From the NCBI GenBank assembly GCA_016841905.1, contig JAENYF010000017.1:1-59757 (forward strand): 59,757 nt of DNA, given 5' to 3'. The notes under the pieces were generated by a model. That model was not told the origin of the DNA. It worked only from the letters and a program-made list of their open reading frames with translations, and searched no databases. The stretch is from Desulfoscipio geothermicus. GTDB taxonomy: Bacteria > Bacillota > Desulfotomaculia > Desulfotomaculales > Desulfallaceae. This document shows positions 16,990-25,855 of the stretch, one piece after another (position 1 is the stretch's first letter; every line of letters starts with the position of its first letter). The position numbers were made by a program, and so were the translations under genes.

Positions 16990-19641
16990 TTATGGCACCT
17001 TTCTGACGTCATACCAATTGGGTCCTATTTTTAAATCAACGACCAGCGGTACATCTAGCTGTAGGGCGTTTTCCATGTATTCCCTCACCAGTTCCTTGAC
17101 CACCGGTAACTCCTCCGCGGGCGTGTCAAAAATAAGTTCGTCATGTACTTGTAAAATCATTTTTGTTTTCAAGTGATGGCTTTTTAATTCATGATATATT
17201 CTTACCATTGCCAGCTTAATTATGTCTGCAGCGCTGCCCTGGATGGGCGTGTTAATGGCCGTGCGTTCGCCGAAGGCTTTGGTTATCCGGTTGCGGCTTT
17301 GCAGGTCCGGCAGGTAGCGGCGCCGGTTAAGCATGGTTGTGGTGTATCCTTTTTCCCGAGCTTCAGCAATTTTCTGGTCGATAAAATCCTTAACGCCGGA
17401 GTAACGCTCAAAATAACTGCGGATGTATTTACCGGCCTCAGCCCGGCTGACTTTAATGTCCCTAGCCAGGCCAAAATCGCTTATCCCGTACACAATGCCG
17501 AAGTTGACTGCCTTGGCACGGCTACGCATTTCCGGTGTCACTTGCTCTAGGGGCACGTTGAATACCTCAGAGGCTGTGCGGGTATGGATATCCTGCCCTT
17601 GTATAAAAGCACTGACCAAGTTTGGATCCCCAGACAGATGGGCAAGAATGCGCAGCTCAATTTGGGAGTAATCGGCTGCTAGGATCAGGTTGCCCGGCTG
17701 GTGAGGAACAAACACCCGTCTGACTCTGCGACCTTCTTCCAGCCGTATTGGGATATTCTGTAAATTTGGATTTGAGCTGGACAACCGGCCGGTGGCAGTA
17801 ACATTTTGGTGAAAGGTAGTGTGTATTTTGCCGCTGGTAGGGTTAATTAGTCCGAACAAACCGTCGATATAGGTTGATTTTAGTTTAGCCAGCTGGCGGT
17901 AGGCCAGAATTTTATCCACGATCGCGTGGGTGGAGGCCAGCTCTTCCAGCACCGAGGCATCGGTAGAAAAACCAGTCTTAGTTTTCTTGAGCACCGGCAT
18001 ACCCATTTTGTTGAACAATATATCACCCAGCTGTTTAGGGGAATTAATATTGAATTCTTCGCCGGCCAGCTGATAAATTTCCTGCACCAGGCTTTTAATC
18101 TGCTGTCCCGTTTCCTCCGCCATATTGCATAAGATCTGGGGATCCACGGCAACCCCTTCCATTTCCATATCCGCCAGCACTGTCACCAGCGGCAGTTCAA
18201 CCTCGTAATACAGCCGGTCCATACCGGTGTCCGCCAGTTTTTGGTGCATCAGCTGCTTTAAGCGCCACAGTATGTTCACGCGGGCCGCGGTTGCAGCTTC
18301 GCCTGCGGTGGGCAAAACCAGCTGCAGGTACTGCAGAGCCAGATCCGTGAGTGTATTTTGGGAGACGCTGGGATTTAGTAAGTAATCGGCCAGCAGCAGG
18401 TCAAATTCGAGACTCTGCAGGGACCGATTATGACGGTGCAACAGCCACAAAGTCTCCTTGCCGTCGGCGCAAATGATTTTTATTTGCGGATCGTCGCAAA
18501 TGTCTAAGATAGTGTCCAGCGCCTTGGCTTGTTTTTGTACCGGCAATATGTATTCAGTACCACCGTCGGTGGCGGCTAGGGCAGCATAGCTGATACCGGT
18601 CTGTCGGCTGCCTGCAAGCTCTAGCACGACTATCCCGGACGTAATGGACGTCTTCCTTACCTGTAGCAGTTCCTCTGGTGATGACACCTTTTGGTACTGC
18701 ACAAAATATGTGCCCAGTTCAACCTGCTCAACGGTTGTCTGGTCAGGGAGCTTATCGTTGTTATCTCGCTCGTTTGCCTTATTGATAATGTTGTGGATAA
18801 GAGTTTTAAATTCCAGCCTGCTAAATATATCTAGGAGTGCCGGGTAGTCAGGTCCCAGCCATTTAAATTGTTCAATTTGTATATTTAAGGGCACCTGGCG
18901 GTCAATGGTGGCTAAATTTTTAGATAACAAGGCCTGGTCCCGGTGTTCGACCAGTTTATTCCTCCAGCGGGCGGGCAGCTTGTCAACGTCAGCAATTACA
19001 TCTTCTACGGTTCCGTGTTCCTGGATCAGCTTCAACGCTGTTTTCTCACCGATACCTGGTACACCGGGAATATTATCGGAAGTATCCCCCATCAGCCCTT
19101 TGATATCGATAATTTGCACCGGGCTGACTCCGTAACGGTCCCAAACTCGCCCTTCATCGTATTCTTCCATTTCTGTGATGCCTTTTTTAGTGAGCAGCAC
19201 GCGCACACGGGGGGAAACCAACTGGAGGGCATCCCCGTCGCTGGTGAGTACAACCGCCTCTAAATCGCTGACCTCGGCTAAGCTGGCGAGGGTGCCGATA
19301 ATATCATCCGCCTCATAGTTGTCCAGTTCCAGTATGCTGATGCGCATGTGACGTAGTACTTCCTTGAGCAGCGGGAACTGAGGCCGCAGCTCGGGCGGAG
19401 TGGCCTTGCGGGTAGCTTTATAAGCTGCATAACTATCATGTCTAAAAGTGATTTTGCTTTTATCAAAGGCTACGGCAACATAATCAGGCTCTAATTTTTG
19501 CAGCACTTTAAAAAGCATATTGGTAAAACCATACACGGCGTTAGTCTCCGTGCCATCGCTGGTACACAGATGGGGAATAGCATGAAAAGCCCGGTGGGCC
19601 AAGCTGTTACCGTCTATGATTAGGAATTTATTCGGGCACAT
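16990..19641 (-). CDS. polA: DNA polymerase I
   Basis: An 883-aa polymerase for Okazaki fragment processing and repair synthesis. The N-terminal 5'-3' flap nuclease domain (1-290) keeps its acidic residues (IIDGNSLAHRAF, DNYEADDIIGTLA, DIKGLMGDTSDNIPGVPGIG). The middle exonuclease-like domain lacks the DxE motif (it reads VVLELAG), so 3'-5' proofreading is probably absent, as in Bacillus PolA. The polymerase domain has motif A AADYSQIELRILAHLSG, the O-helix RSRAKAVNFGIVYG and motif C QVHDELIFD. It heads the polA-mutM unit and is divergent from the S41 protease gene. Confidence 0.97.
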   Translation of the reverse strand: MCPNKFLIIDGNSLAHRAFHAIPHLCTSDGTETNAVYGFTNMLFKVLQKLEPDYVAVAFDKSKITFRHDSYAAYKATRKATPPELRPQFPLLKEVLRHMRISILELDNYEADDIIGTLASLAEVSDLEAVVLTSDGDALQLVSPRVRVLLTKKGITEMEEYDEGRVWDRYGVSPVQIIDIKGLMGDTSDNIPGVPGIGEKTALKLIQEHGTVEDVIADVDKLPARWRNKLVEHRDQALLSKNLATIDRQVPLNIQIEQFKWLGPDYPALLDIFSRLEFKTLIHNIINKANERDNNDKLPDQTTVEQVELGTYFVQYQKVSSPEELLQVRKTSITSGIVVLELAGSRQTGISYAALAATDGGTEYILPVQKQAKALDTILDICDDPQIKIICADGKETLWLLHRHNRSLQSLEFDLLLADYLLNPSVSQNTLTDLALQYLQLVLPTAGEAATAARVNILWRLKQLMHQKLADTGMDRLYYEVELPLVTVLADMEMEGVAVDPQILCNMAEETGQQIKSLVQEIYQLAGEEFNINSPKQLGDILFNKMGMPVLKKTKTGFSTDASVLEELASTHAIVDKILAYRQLAKLKSTYIDGLFGLINPTSGKIHTTFHQNVTATGRLSSSNPNLQNIPIRLEEGRRVRRVFVPHQPGNLILAADYSQIELRILAHLSGDPNLVSAFIQGQDIHTRTASEVFNVPLEQVTPEMRSRAKAVNFGIVYGISDFGLARDIKVSRAEAGKYIRSYFERYSGVKDFIDQKIAEAREKGYTTTMLNRRRYLPDLQSRNRITKAFGERTAINTPIQGSAADIIKLAMVRIYHELKSHHLKTKMILQVHDELIFDTPAEELPVVKELVREYMENALQLDVPLVVDLKIGPNWYDVRKVP

Positions 19642-19658
19642 AAGGCACCTACCTTTTT

Positions 19659-19690
19659 GTGAAAATACTGATTCTAGTCAGTATTTTCAC
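19659..19690. promoter_or_regulatory. 13-bp perfect inverted repeat just upstream of polA
   Basis: The arm 19659-19671 (GTGAAAATACTGA) and the arm 19678-19690 (TCAGTATTTTCAC) flank a 6-bp spacer, starting 17 bp before the polA start codon. There is no T-run in either direction, so it is more like an operator or a leader hairpin than a terminator. Confidence 0.55.
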
Positions 19691-19864
19691 CGGTAGAGCA
19701 CAAAATACCTGCCGGGTAATTCTAATATGTGTTTAGTATTTGTATAAACAATTTTTTTTGTGGCAGGAATTTTTAGTTTAGCAAGAGAAGTAATTATTAA
19801 ACATAGATAATTGGCGCCGCGGTGAATACGGCTAAGGATAACCTTAGGGGGAGGTAGGCTAACA

Positions 19865-21319
19865 ATGACCAAGCGGTTTTTTTTCATTTTGGCATGTGCT
19901 TTTTTGCTCACTTTTAGCTGGTTTCCGCCTGCCCAGGCCGCTGACGATTTTGAAAGCGGCGCGGCTTTGGTTGTCGAGTTTATGGATTTGCTGCATGAAT
20001 ACCACCTGAACAAACCTGATGCTACAGTCTTAACGGAGGGGGCAATCCAAGGCTTGCTGGACAGCCTGGAGGATCCTTATGCCGATTATTTCAGTGTTGA
20101 AGAACTTAAAGGGTTTACTGACACTTTAAATGGCGATCTTGTGGGGGTGGGTATTGAAGTTGTACCCGGCGAGCAGTATCCCCAAGTATTGAATGTAATA
20201 CCCGGTACCCCTGCTGAAAAGAATGGAATAAAGGCCGGCGATGTCATAAGAGCTGTTGACGGACAAAGCATCTCAGGCTGGTCCTTGGACGATGCAGTGA
20301 GTAAGATTCGAGGTACCGTCGGCTCCAAGGTGGTTTTAACAATTAAGCGTGGTAAGGATGTTTTTGATATAAATCTTAAGCGGGCTGATATTCATGTGCC
20401 CTCGGTAAGCCAGGAAATGCTGCCGGGAAATACAGGTTATATCCATTTAGCTGCCTTTGGTTCTACTTCCAGCCAGGAATTTAACGATGCTCTGCACAGT
20501 CTAAGAGCTGCCGGCATGGAAAGCCTGATTATAGATTTGCGTAATAACGGCGGCGGTTACTTGGATGGAGCGGTGGATATACTTGGTAATTTTGTGGCAG
20601 AAGATACTCTGGTGGTCAGCACTTTGGACGGGCAGGGACACCGGGAGGAGATACGTACACTGGAGCCAGCTACTGCTGATGCTCCGCCAATGGTGGTTTT
20701 AGTTAATGAATATAGTGCCAGTGCTTCGGAGTTGCTGGCCGGAGCGCTGCGAGATTATAAAATTGCTACCCTGGTAGGGGATGTAACCTACGGCAAGGGT
20801 GTGGTGCAGACTATTTTACCGCTTAGTTCCGGCGGTGCCTTGAAATTGACGGTTTCTAAATATCTTACCCCGGCGGGCCACGATATTGATCAGGTAGGAC
20901 TTATCCCGGATCATTACGTGCTAATTGCAGAATTGCAAAGGGAAGTCGCTTGGCAATTATTGCACCCGGAGGAGGTACCGGATTTAGCCTTGGAACCCGG
21001 TACTGGCCGTGCAGTTTTAAACGGCTGGGCTTTGAAGAATACCCTTGCAATTGAGAAAAAAGACAATGTGTATGCGCTGCCTTTACGCCCGGTGTTGGAA
21101 GCCATGCTTTATCAAGTATTTTGGCAGGACGGTGTAATTAAAGTATTTGCAGGCCAGCAGGAAGTGTGGAGGAGCAGACCTTTAGTGGGTAAGCGCAGCG
21201 GCAGGTCTGATGTTTTTATGCAAGATGGGATCAGTTATTTATCTGAGAATTTATTGAAGCAGCTGAATATTGATATAGTAAAGGAAAAAAATAAAATCAC
21301 TTTAACCAGGAAAAGATAA
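19865..21319 (+). CDS. S41 family C-terminal processing protease
   Basis: A 484-aa exported serine protease of the CtpA/CtpB type. It has a signal peptide (FFFILACAFLLTFSWFPPAQAA), a PDZ domain (about 95-180, IPGTPAEKNGIKAGDVIRAV), and the S41 catalytic core with the Ser in VLVNEYSASASELLAGALRD and the Lys in VGDVTYGKGVVQT. The C-terminal part (about 385-484) resembles the copper-amine-oxidase-N/stalk repeat that binds cell wall. It probably acts in the periplasm-like space or at the forespore envelope, where CtpB-like proteases signal. GGGGGAGG precedes the ATG. The substrate is unknown. Confidence 0.9.
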   Translation: MTKRFFFILACAFLLTFSWFPPAQAADDFESGAALVVEFMDLLHEYHLNKPDATVLTEGAIQGLLDSLEDPYADYFSVEELKGFTDTLNGDLVGVGIEVVPGEQYPQVLNVIPGTPAEKNGIKAGDVIRAVDGQSISGWSLDDAVSKIRGTVGSKVVLTIKRGKDVFDINLKRADIHVPSVSQEMLPGNTGYIHLAAFGSTSSQEFNDALHSLRAAGMESLIIDLRNNGGGYLDGAVDILGNFVAEDTLVVSTLDGQGHREEIRTLEPATADAPPMVVLVNEYSASASELLAGALRDYKIATLVGDVTYGKGVVQTILPLSSGGALKLTVSKYLTPAGHDIDQVGLIPDHYVLIAELQREVAWQLLHPEEVPDLALEPGTGRAVLNGWALKNTLAIEKKDNVYALPLRPVLEAMLYQVFWQDGVIKVFAGQQEVWRSRPLVGKRSGRSDVFMQDGISYLSENLLKQLNIDIVKEKNKITLTRKR

Positions 21320-21362
21320 TAATGGGATTGTGTTGACAAGGATTTTTAGGGAGGTGCTTTGG

Positions 21363-22724
21363 ATGCCGGATAAACAATGCTTGAGCGGTACCGGGAAAAA
21401 AACTGGCGCGAGCAATGCAAATAAGGAAAATGTGATTGATATTGGTAAATACCGCTGGTGGCGTACAGGGCAGCATCTCCGTTCAAAGCTTGCCGAATTT
21501 GCCGACCATGAAATGCTCATGGATGAGGTTGGTATGGCCAGGGAGCGATACTTCAGTGTTATTGATCCGGATTTGGCGGATTATGAAGACGAATTTTTAA
21601 TGGAGCGCTTTTTTGAATGGTTCATATTTGATTACCGGATTCGCGGCCGGACCTTGCTGGAGTACGTTATTATGGCCGGCAATTTTACCCGTGAAGAAAC
21701 AGAGTTGCTTGAAAAATGGGGCAAAAGCAGAAGTTCAATATATCAGGTGGTCAGGGTAAGTGATAACCATGCCGTAACAATAAAGGATTTGCTTAGAGGC
21801 GGTGAAGTACTGATAGCTGATCCGGACATTGTGCAGGAACTTGCACCAGGGCAGCTTTTGTTTATTCGGATATTACCAGTAGGTGATGAATTTGAGTTTT
21901 CTACGGGTGGATTGATATTGCCGGCCTATAGCAAAGATTATATTATCAGCCGGGTTACTTTTGATGCCGAGTTATTCTGGAGTAAAAATGGCAGGCGTGG
22001 CAAGTGGGATGCTTATCTGCAGCGTCGGTCCCAAATAATTAATGCACTGGTTATGGAAACAGCGTCAATTGTGTGGGGCCTTGAGGAAAGGTATGATAAG
22101 GAATTAGCTGAAGAGCTTAATAAGACGGGTGATTCTTCATCTCAGCTAGCCCAGCGTGCTACTAATGTTTTCTTAGATTATTTTTACGACCGTTGGATTA
22201 ATGAGCCAATGGATATTTTGCAGGGGCAAACTCCCCTGGAAGCTTCCCGCACTAAGACAGGGCGGAGTAAACTTCAAACCCTGCTGATGGAATTACTTAA
22301 AGTAGAAAAAAAGAGAGCCAAAAAGGGTGAGCCAGCTTATGATTTTGCTAAGGTTTGCCAGAAGTTGAATCTTCCCTTAGATAGCTGTACGGAAGGCTTA
22401 ACACACAATGACGAAGCTGGGTACGATTACTCTGAGGTCTCAAAATTAATTAAAGAAGGTTTGACTGAAATGGGGTACTCTGCCCAGCAAATTAAGTTAG
22501 CTGAAAAAATGTGGTGGGATTATAGTAAAATGGTCTCGCCAACTTTCAAAAAGCCTGAAACCTGGGCGGCGGCTGTGATATATGCTGCTAGCAGGAGTAC
22601 TGGCAATAAGTTAATTAATCAAAACACCTTGGCGCATAAATATAACGTATCAGCTTCAACAATTTCTAATAACTATAGGAATATGATCCGCACCTTGCAA
22701 ATAAATAAGAACGGGGAGTATTAG
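21363..22724 (+). CDS. Conserved protein with TFIIB/cyclin-box-like C-terminus
   Basis: A 453-aa soluble protein with no function I can name. The N-terminal half is acidic and helical (FFEWFIFDYRIRGRTLLEYV, then ETELLEKWGKSRSSIYQVV). The C-terminal 80 residues (KKPETWAAAVIYAASRSTGN, then NTLAHKYNVSASTISNNYRN) follow the pattern of a cyclin-box repeat with helix-turn-helix as in archaeal/eukaryal TFIIB, which is unusual in bacteria. ATG 21363 is chosen because AGGGAGG sits 7 bp ahead. An in-frame start at 21330 has none. It lies 43 bp after the protease gene, so the two may be co-transcribed. A nucleic-acid-binding role is inferred. Confidence 0.7.
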   Translation: MPDKQCLSGTGKKTGASNANKENVIDIGKYRWWRTGQHLRSKLAEFADHEMLMDEVGMARERYFSVIDPDLADYEDEFLMERFFEWFIFDYRIRGRTLLEYVIMAGNFTREETELLEKWGKSRSSIYQVVRVSDNHAVTIKDLLRGGEVLIADPDIVQELAPGQLLFIRILPVGDEFEFSTGGLILPAYSKDYIISRVTFDAELFWSKNGRRGKWDAYLQRRSQIINALVMETASIVWGLEERYDKELAEELNKTGDSSSQLAQRATNVFLDYFYDRWINEPMDILQGQTPLEASRTKTGRSKLQTLLMELLKVEKKRAKKGEPAYDFAKVCQKLNLPLDSCTEGLTHNDEAGYDYSEVSKLIKEGLTEMGYSAQQIKLAEKMWWDYSKMVSPTFKKPETWAAAVIYAASRSTGNKLINQNTLAHKYNVSASTISNNYRNMIRTLQINKNGEY

Positions 22725-22780
22725 CTGGTTGATTGTTCCTATATTATGAGTATTAAGTAGCTTTTGGGGGTGCCGAAGAA

Positions 22781-23395
22781 CTGGAGTTCATTAATGTTGT
22801 TCTGGAATTCTTAGCACACGAGGTAACAGCGTTTATTGCTTCGCTGGGTTACTGGGGTATTGCCTTGGGCATGGCGATTGAAAGTGCCAATATTCCTTTA
22901 CCCAGTGAAATCATTTTGCCCTTTGGTGGTTATCTGGTTTCTACCGGGCAGCTGAATTTTTTTTGGGCCGCTATGGCTGGGACGCTTGGCGGGCTTGGTG
23001 GGTCGATTGTTTCCTACTATATCGGCTACTGGGGCGGAAGGCCTTTTTTACTTAAATACGGGCGTTATATAGGCTTTTCGCAAGTACACTTCAACCAGGC
23101 TGAGGCATGGTTTCTGCGTTATGGCGAAGCTACTGTATTTTTTGCCCGGTTAATGCCGGTAGTGCGAACTTTTATTTCTCTGCCGGCTGGCATTTCGGGA
23201 ATGAATTTCTTTAAGTTTGTATTTTACTCATTTATTGGCTCGCTGCCTTGGTGTTTTTTCCTTACCTACCTGGGCCTTAAACTAGGTGAAAATTGGATGA
23301 CACTGAAACCTTGGTTTCATCGGTTTGATTTTATAATTGTGGCTGCTATCATCGGTGGTATACTGTGGTTGTTGGTTAGGAGGAGGCGCCGTTAA
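22781..23395 (+). CDS. DedA-family membrane protein with non-canonical start
   Basis: A DedA (SNARE-associated/VTT) membrane protein, a family linked to lipid flipping and membrane homeostasis. Signatures: ESANIPLPSEIILPFGGYLV, GGLGGSIVSYYIGYWGGRPF and FFARLMPVVRTFISLPAG. The first canonical in-frame start is TTG 22865, but that removes the first helix. The frame stays open upstream to 22757 and encodes a normal DedA N-terminus (FINVVLEFLAHEVTAFIASLGYWG as two pieces around residues 4-27). I therefore place the start at CTG 22781, about 8 bp after GGGGGTG. ATT 22790 is an alternative. The resulting 204 aa suits the family. Confidence 0.75.
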   Translation: MEFINVVLEFLAHEVTAFIASLGYWGIALGMAIESANIPLPSEIILPFGGYLVSTGQLNFFWAAMAGTLGGLGGSIVSYYIGYWGGRPFLLKYGRYIGFSQVHFNQAEAWFLRYGEATVFFARLMPVVRTFISLPAGISGMNFFKFVFYSFIGSLPWCFFLTYLGLKLGENWMTLKPWFHRFDFIIVAAIIGGILWLLVRRRRR

Positions 23396-23547
23396 AACTT
23401 ATGTATCCAAGTGCTACCTGTTGCTAAGTAACCTGAAGTAATTGCAGTGGTGATATACTATTTGTGCAAGCCTGCGGTGTCAGGATAATAACTTAAGCAA
23501 TTAAATGGCGTTAATCATAAATTAAATTAAGAAATGAGTAAACCTTA

Positions 23548-23586
23548 AAATACGTAGGGGAACTTAAATAGTTCCCCTACGTATTT
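23548..23586. terminator. Bidirectional terminator, 16-bp stem
   Basis: The arm 23548-23563 and the arm 23571-23586 pair perfectly around a 7-nt loop, with T-rich flanks on both strands, between the convergent DedA and pdaB genes. Confidence 0.9.
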
Positions 23587-23614
23587 TTTATTGCTGTGCG
23601 TTTCATAATAACTT

Positions 23615-24367
23615 TTAGTCTACTACTCCAGGTCCGAGTTTCAGTAACTCATTGACAGTTACTAGACTATATCCTTTTTCACGCAGCCCGTCAATCACAG
23701 CGGGTAGTGCAGCCGGGGTGCGGTCACAGGTATCGCTTGCGTGCATTAATATTATGGCGCCGGGGTGGGCTTTTTCCAATACCCGGCTGGTGATTTGCTT
23801 CACGGATTTATCTTTTTGCCAGTCCAGCGAATCGTCACTCCACTTAATCGATTTATAACCTAAATCAGCAATAGTTTGGCGGACCATGTCATTCCAGTCA
23901 CCGTTGGGGGTGCGTATAAGGTTTGGTTCGACACCCGTGACTTCTTTAATGTCTTGATGTGCGGTCATGACCTCCTTCTTGATCCACTCAGGGTCATGTT
24001 CGCTGTAGTTAACATGCAGGTTGCCGTGACTACCGATTTCATGTCCATCAGCGGCAATCCTTTTGGGAATCTCCGGATATTTTTTTACCCAGGGACCACT
24101 AAGGAAAAAAGTTGATTTTACCTCCTTTTCTTTTAACACATCTAGCACCGGTCCCGGAACCTGGGTGCCCCAACTGATATCAAAGGTTAACGCTACCACT
24201 GGTTTATCAGTCTGTACTTTGTAGATCTCGTAGGGTTGTGGTTCGACATCAGTGGGTACTGTATTTTGTTGCAATATGACGATAAATAGGCTTGCGGTGA
24301 AAATTATCAAAGCGCCCATCAGTAAGTTGTGTAGAATCCTTTGCCTGCTCAATAAGTAAACACGCAC
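23615..24367 (-). CDS. pdaB: Polysaccharide deacetylase, sporulation PdaB type
   Basis: A roughly 250-aa NodB-homology deacetylase with one N-terminal membrane anchor (ILHNLLMGALIIFTASLFIV). The catalytic domain has motif 1 VALTFDISWG, motif 2 HEIGSHGNLHVN (metal-binding His residues), motif 3 IRTPNGDWND (usual R-x-P) and the late HASDTCDRTP with LMH. TFDISWG is the PdaB hallmark. PdaB is needed for maintaining spores late in sporulation. I favour the GTG at 24367, which has AGAGGTG at good spacing, over the GTG at 24376 that lies inside that ribosome binding site. Confidence 0.88.
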   Translation of the reverse strand: MRVYLLSRQRILHNLLMGALIIFTASLFIVILQQNTVPTDVEPQPYEIYKVQTDKPVVALTFDISWGTQVPGPVLDVLKEKEVKSTFFLSGPWVKKYPEIPKRIAADGHEIGSHGNLHVNYSEHDPEWIKKEVMTAHQDIKEVTGVEPNLIRTPNGDWNDMVRQTIADLGYKSIKWSDDSLDWQKDKSVKQITSRVLEKAHPGAIILMHASDTCDRTPAALPAVIDGLREKGYSLVTVNELLKLGPGVVD

Positions 24368-24682
24368 ATCTTTCACCTCTTTAAAATTTAAGTTATTAAT
24401 CCGCTAGCTAAACGTCGCTATTCTTCTCGCTGCCCATCGGGTAAGAGGACACACTTACCGGAACTTGGGAATTTCTTAGGGACAAACATGTATCCAACTA
24501 ATGGCCAGCTATCATATGAGATACTAGCGACGCTAAGCTTTTGGATAATAAATTCTAAGCATTCAGGGGTAATTAAACCCAGCTGAATTAAAGAATTTAT
24601 AATAGGGTATTTCCAGGGAAAGGTCATTATGTTAAATTTTTTTAGGTTTATTAATGAAAATTATTCCAAGGCGGTGTTATAA

Positions 24683-25828
24683 TTGTTAACGATAAACCTG
24701 TTGAAAAACTGTATGGCAACCGCTTGTTTCCTAATCTGCTGCAACTTTACTGCATTGTCTGCCGCTTATGCCAAGGACGAGCCACTTAATATCAATGCCC
24801 GGGCGGCCATTTTAATGGATGCTGCAACTGGCCAGGTCTATTACGCTAAGGATGCTGAGCTGAGACGCTCACCGGCCAGTTTAACCAAGCTAATGACAGC
24901 TATACTGGCCGTGGAAAACGGTAAAATGGATGATATGGTTACCGTCACAGAACGGGCTGCTTCGGTTTCTGTAGGGTCTACGATTGGTTTGAATAAAGGT
25001 GACCGCATAACTTTGGAAAATTTACTCAAGGCAGCTTTGATCACTTCAGCAAATGACTCCACGGTTGCCATAGCCGAACATGTCGGGGGTAATCATGACA
25101 GCTTTATTTACCAGATGAATCGAAAAGCGGTTATACTGGGTGCTGCGGACACCAGGTTTACTAATACGAACGGGTATTATGAGCCACAGCACTATACTAC
25201 CGCTTACGATTTGTGCTTAATTACCCGCTATGCACTGCAGAAGCCATATATCAATAAACTGGTTGCCACCAGGGAAACCGTCATCCGGTGGGTCGAGCCG
25301 GAGAAGGAAAAAGAAGTGCATAATACTAACCGGCTGCTGCGTGCTAACGAATTTCAGGGTATAGACGGGGTTAAAACCGGCAGTACAGCCCGGGCGGGTA
25401 ATTGTTTGATCGCATCAGCCACCAGAAGAGATAAGCGTTTAATTGCGGTGGTTTTGCATGCCGGTAACCGGTACCGGGAAGCTGCAAAATTGCTGGATTA
25501 TGGTTTTTCCGAAGTGCGCCCGGTGACCATATTCCCCGCTGGTAAGGAAATGGTCGAAATACAGGTAAAAGACGGTATTTTTGCAACACTGCCTTTAACT
25601 GTAGCAGAGCCTGTGCGGGTTGAGATAGCGAGAGATCAGCAGCTTAACATTAAACTAAATTTATCACTGAATAGCAATACTGTGGCGCCGGTGCGGGAAG
25701 GCCAGAGGCTCGGTCATGCCGTATTTACCATCGACGGCTACCAACTGATCAAGGTACCACTGGTAGCGGCTAGGGAAGTGCCACCAGTAGCTTTATTAGA
25801 CCGTATGCTATACTGGTTTTCCAAATGA
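24683..25828 (+). CDS. dacF: D-alanyl-D-alanine carboxypeptidase (DacF-like)
   Basis: A 381-aa penicillin-binding protein of the DacA/DacF group, which trims the terminal D-Ala of peptidoglycan stem peptides. A signal peptide (CMATACFLICCNFTALSAAYA) is followed by the SxxK motif in RRSPASLTKLMTA, SAND for SxN, and GVKTGSTARAG for KTG. The C-terminal PBP5-type beta domain and an amphipathic tail end the protein. The start is TTG with AAGGCGGTG ahead. DacF shapes spore cortex cross-linking in Bacillus. The cluster with pdaB supports a sporulation role. Confidence 0.88.
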   Translation: MLTINLLKNCMATACFLICCNFTALSAAYAKDEPLNINARAAILMDAATGQVYYAKDAELRRSPASLTKLMTAILAVENGKMDDMVTVTERAASVSVGSTIGLNKGDRITLENLLKAALITSANDSTVAIAEHVGGNHDSFIYQMNRKAVILGAADTRFTNTNGYYEPQHYTTAYDLCLITRYALQKPYINKLVATRETVIRWVEPEKEKEVHNTNRLLRANEFQGIDGVKTGSTARAGNCLIASATRRDKRLIAVVLHAGNRYREAAKLLDYGFSEVRPVTIFPAGKEMVEIQVKDGIFATLPLTVAEPVRVEIARDQQLNIKLNLSLNSNTVAPVREGQRLGHAVFTIDGYQLIKVPLVAAREVPPVALLDRMLYWFSK

Positions 25829-25855
25829 TTATTTTTGGGGGAGAGATGTAAGAAG

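Noticed and set aside
24418-24627. 69-codon minus-strand ORF between pdaB and dacF
   Set aside because: No ribosome binding site, no recognisable motif, and it lies in the promoter region of dacF. Not strong enough to call.
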